Positions 5,207-6,495 of a DNA stretch of 6,495 nt are shown here, in pieces. The first letter of the stretch is position 1; every line of letters starts with the position of its first letter. The notes below the pieces were generated by a model. It was not told the DNA's origin. It was given only the letters and a program-made list of their open reading frames with translations, and ran no database searches. Source of the stretch: an uncultured Eggerthellaceae bacterium (GTDB taxonomy: Bacteria; Actinomycetota; Coriobacteriia; Coriobacteriales; Eggerthellaceae); the NCBI GenBank assembly GCA_934645125.1, contig CAKUDT010000079.1, positions 1 through 6,495 on the forward strand, given 5' to 3'. The position numbers were made by a program, and so were the translations under genes.

Positions 5207-6495
5207 CTACGCCCCGACGTTTTGCTGCATTAGCAGTGATTCGTGGCTTTTCATGTACTGTGCCATGGCGAACTTCGTGATGTCCGAGCGGTTGATGATG
5301 CCCACGATAACGCCGTCATCGAGCACAGGTACCTTCTTCAGGTGGTTCTCGCCCAGCACGCGGCATACCACGGACAGACGATCGTGGATATCTACGCAAA
5401 TGATGCCCATATGCGCAATGGAGGTGACCGGCTGCTCCATCAGGCCATTCAGGCGCTCTTCGAACCCTGCGGAATTAGCGCTACCCACCGAGCTGCGGAT
5501 AAGCATGCTCACCGGGTCAACGTATTCCTTGTTGCTTTCTTCGCCGGAAAGTGCACGTAAAATGTCGCCGTCGGAGATAAAGCCCACCGCTTTGCCTTGC
5601 GCGTTCACAATCGGAACAGCGCTGACGTCCTTCTCCACAAATGCGGCAGCGGCTTCTGCGACCGTTGCGGTGTCGTCGATGGTGAACACGTCGCGCTTCA
5701 TAATCTGCTCCAGCGTGAAGCGACGCTGTCCGCCCTCGTCGGCGCTTACGTTGTGTGCTCGGTTGCTCTTCACCAGTGCAATGGACAGAATCATAACCAG
5801 TGCGGCAATGCAGGAAGAGAAAACGAATGCAACATCGAAGCCCAACGCATTTGCGGCATGAATCTCAAGACCTGCACCCGTGCCTATATTCGTTGCGAAT
5901 GTCGAGATAGAAACGATAATTGCCGTTCCCAGGGCACCTGCTACCATACGGGTGGTGTTGCTGATGGACGAGCCATGGTTCATCAGCCTATCGTCAAGCG
6001 CGTTCATGCCCCACGTGCTAATAGGCATGTTGATCAGGGCAAAAGCTGCGTTGCGCATGGCCATGCATGCGCCTACGGCCCACAAGGGCGTGTCCAGGCT
6101 GAAAAAGCACATGGGAATTGTGGCAACCGTGAATAGAGCGCCGCCGCCAATTGCTAGTTTGCGCGGTCCCTTCTTATCGAAAAGACGTCCCACAACGGGG
6201 TTCAAAACCGCCATAAGAATGGCGCCCGGAATCATGGTCAAGCCAGACATCGTAGCGGAATAGCCCAGCGTCGATTGAATGAAGATGGGGATAAGAATCG
6301 GTCCGCACATAAGTCCTGGTTGCAGAACCACAATGATGATGGTCGAAATAGCGAAGCGCTTGTTCTTCAGGATGTCCACCTTCAACATGGGGTAATCCAT
6401 GTGAAGCTGACGATGCACGAAGAACGCCAGGATGAGCACGCCCAGCAGAATGGAGCCAATAACCAGGGGCGAAAATCCTACGGTGCCCATCATGC
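5207..6495 (-). CDS. MFS transporter (DHA2/EmrB-QacA-like) with two C-terminal CBS domains, 5'-truncated by window edge
   Basis: The C-terminal 428 or so residues of an integral membrane transporter; the reading frame is open to the window edge, so the methionines at 6493 and 6490 need not be the start. Hydrophobic segments lie near residues 8-27, 48-72, 82-100, 114-131, 135-157, 184-200 and 217-241. A motif-A-like loop GRLFDKKGPRK (102-112) and the SISNTTRMVAGALGTAI stretch (176-192) resemble the second half of 14-helix DHA2 drug/proton antiporters. After the last helix and a polar linker come two cytoplasmic CBS modules: MKRDVFTIDDTATVAEAAAA...VPIVNAQGKAVGFISDGDIL (265-312) and EQPVTSIAHMGIICVDIHDR...VPVLDDGVIVGIINRSDI (353-405). 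CBS pairs bind adenine nucleotides and gate other transporters (e.g. MgtE, ClC, OpuA), so regulation by energy state or a signalling nucleotide is plausible. The substrate cannot be told. The gene converges with the antitoxin gene. Confidence 0.88.
   Translation of the reverse strand, partial: MMGTVGFSPLVIGSILLGVLILAFFVHRQLHMDYPMLKVDILKNKRFAISTIIIVVLQPGLMCGPILIPIFIQSTLGYSATMSGLTMIPGAILMAVLNPVVGRLFDKKGPRKLAIGGGALFTVATIPMCFFSLDTPLWAVGACMAMRNAAFALINMPISTWGMNALDDRLMNHGSSISNTTRMVAGALGTAIIVSISTFATNIGTGAGLEIHAANALGFDVAFVFSSCIAALVMILSIALVKSNRAHNVSADEGGQRRFTLEQIMKRDVFTIDDTATVAEAAAAFVEKDVSAVPIVNAQGKAVGFISDGDILRALSGEESNKEYVDPVSMLIRSSVGSANSAGFEERLNGLMEQPVTSIAHMGIICVDIHDRLSVVCRVLGENHLKKVPVLDDGVIVGIINRSDITKFAMAQYMKSHESLLMQQNVGA

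Overview
The window looks like chromosomal DNA from a Gram-positive-type bacterium of moderate G+C (about half G+C by eye). The protein sequences, near-exclusive CGN arginine codons in the core genes and LexA boxes of the GAAC-N4-GTTC type fit Actinobacteriota. My best guess is class Coriobacteriia (an Eggerthellales relative such as Cryptobacterium), but that is a low-confidence inference from general resemblance, not a search.

Left part (1-1997, + strand): the 3' end of argB (N-acetylglutamate kinase, 5' end outside the window), then argD (acetylornithine aminotransferase). These catalyse steps 2 and 4 of arginine biosynthesis and are probably the tail of an arg operon.

Centre (1966-4268, - strand): a two-gene operon joined by an ATGA overlap. 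It encodes a radical SAM protein of the putative DNA modification/repair family, with a CX3CX2C cluster motif and a C-terminal helix-hairpin-helix, and its usual partner, a DUF4130 'probable DNA metabolism' protein. The partner's gene runs tail-to-tail into argD with a 32-bp overlap. The operon is preceded by a strong promoter (TTGACA-N17-TATAGT). One LexA-like box lies inside its spacer and a perfect GAAC-N4-GTTC box lies just downstream of the predicted start site. I read this as an SOS-controlled DNA repair operon, and it is the most interesting signal in the window.

Right-centre (4453-5169, + strand): a divergent toxin-antitoxin operon with the toxin first (HigBA/RelE-Gp49 type, XRE antitoxin), also joined by ATGA. 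Its promoter (TTGAAA-N17-TATAAT) has a perfect 20-bp palindrome filling the spacer, a natural autoregulatory operator. Rare arginine codons in the toxin suggest horizontal acquisition.

Right end (5207-6495, - strand): the 3' part of a DHA2-like MFS transporter carrying two C-terminal CBS domains. This is an unusual architecture suggesting nucleotide-gated transport. Its start lies beyond the window.

No rRNA, tRNA, CRISPR array or insertion sequence was seen. The longest gene-free stretch is the divergent region of about 230 bp (4269-4498), which is filled with the regulatory elements described.
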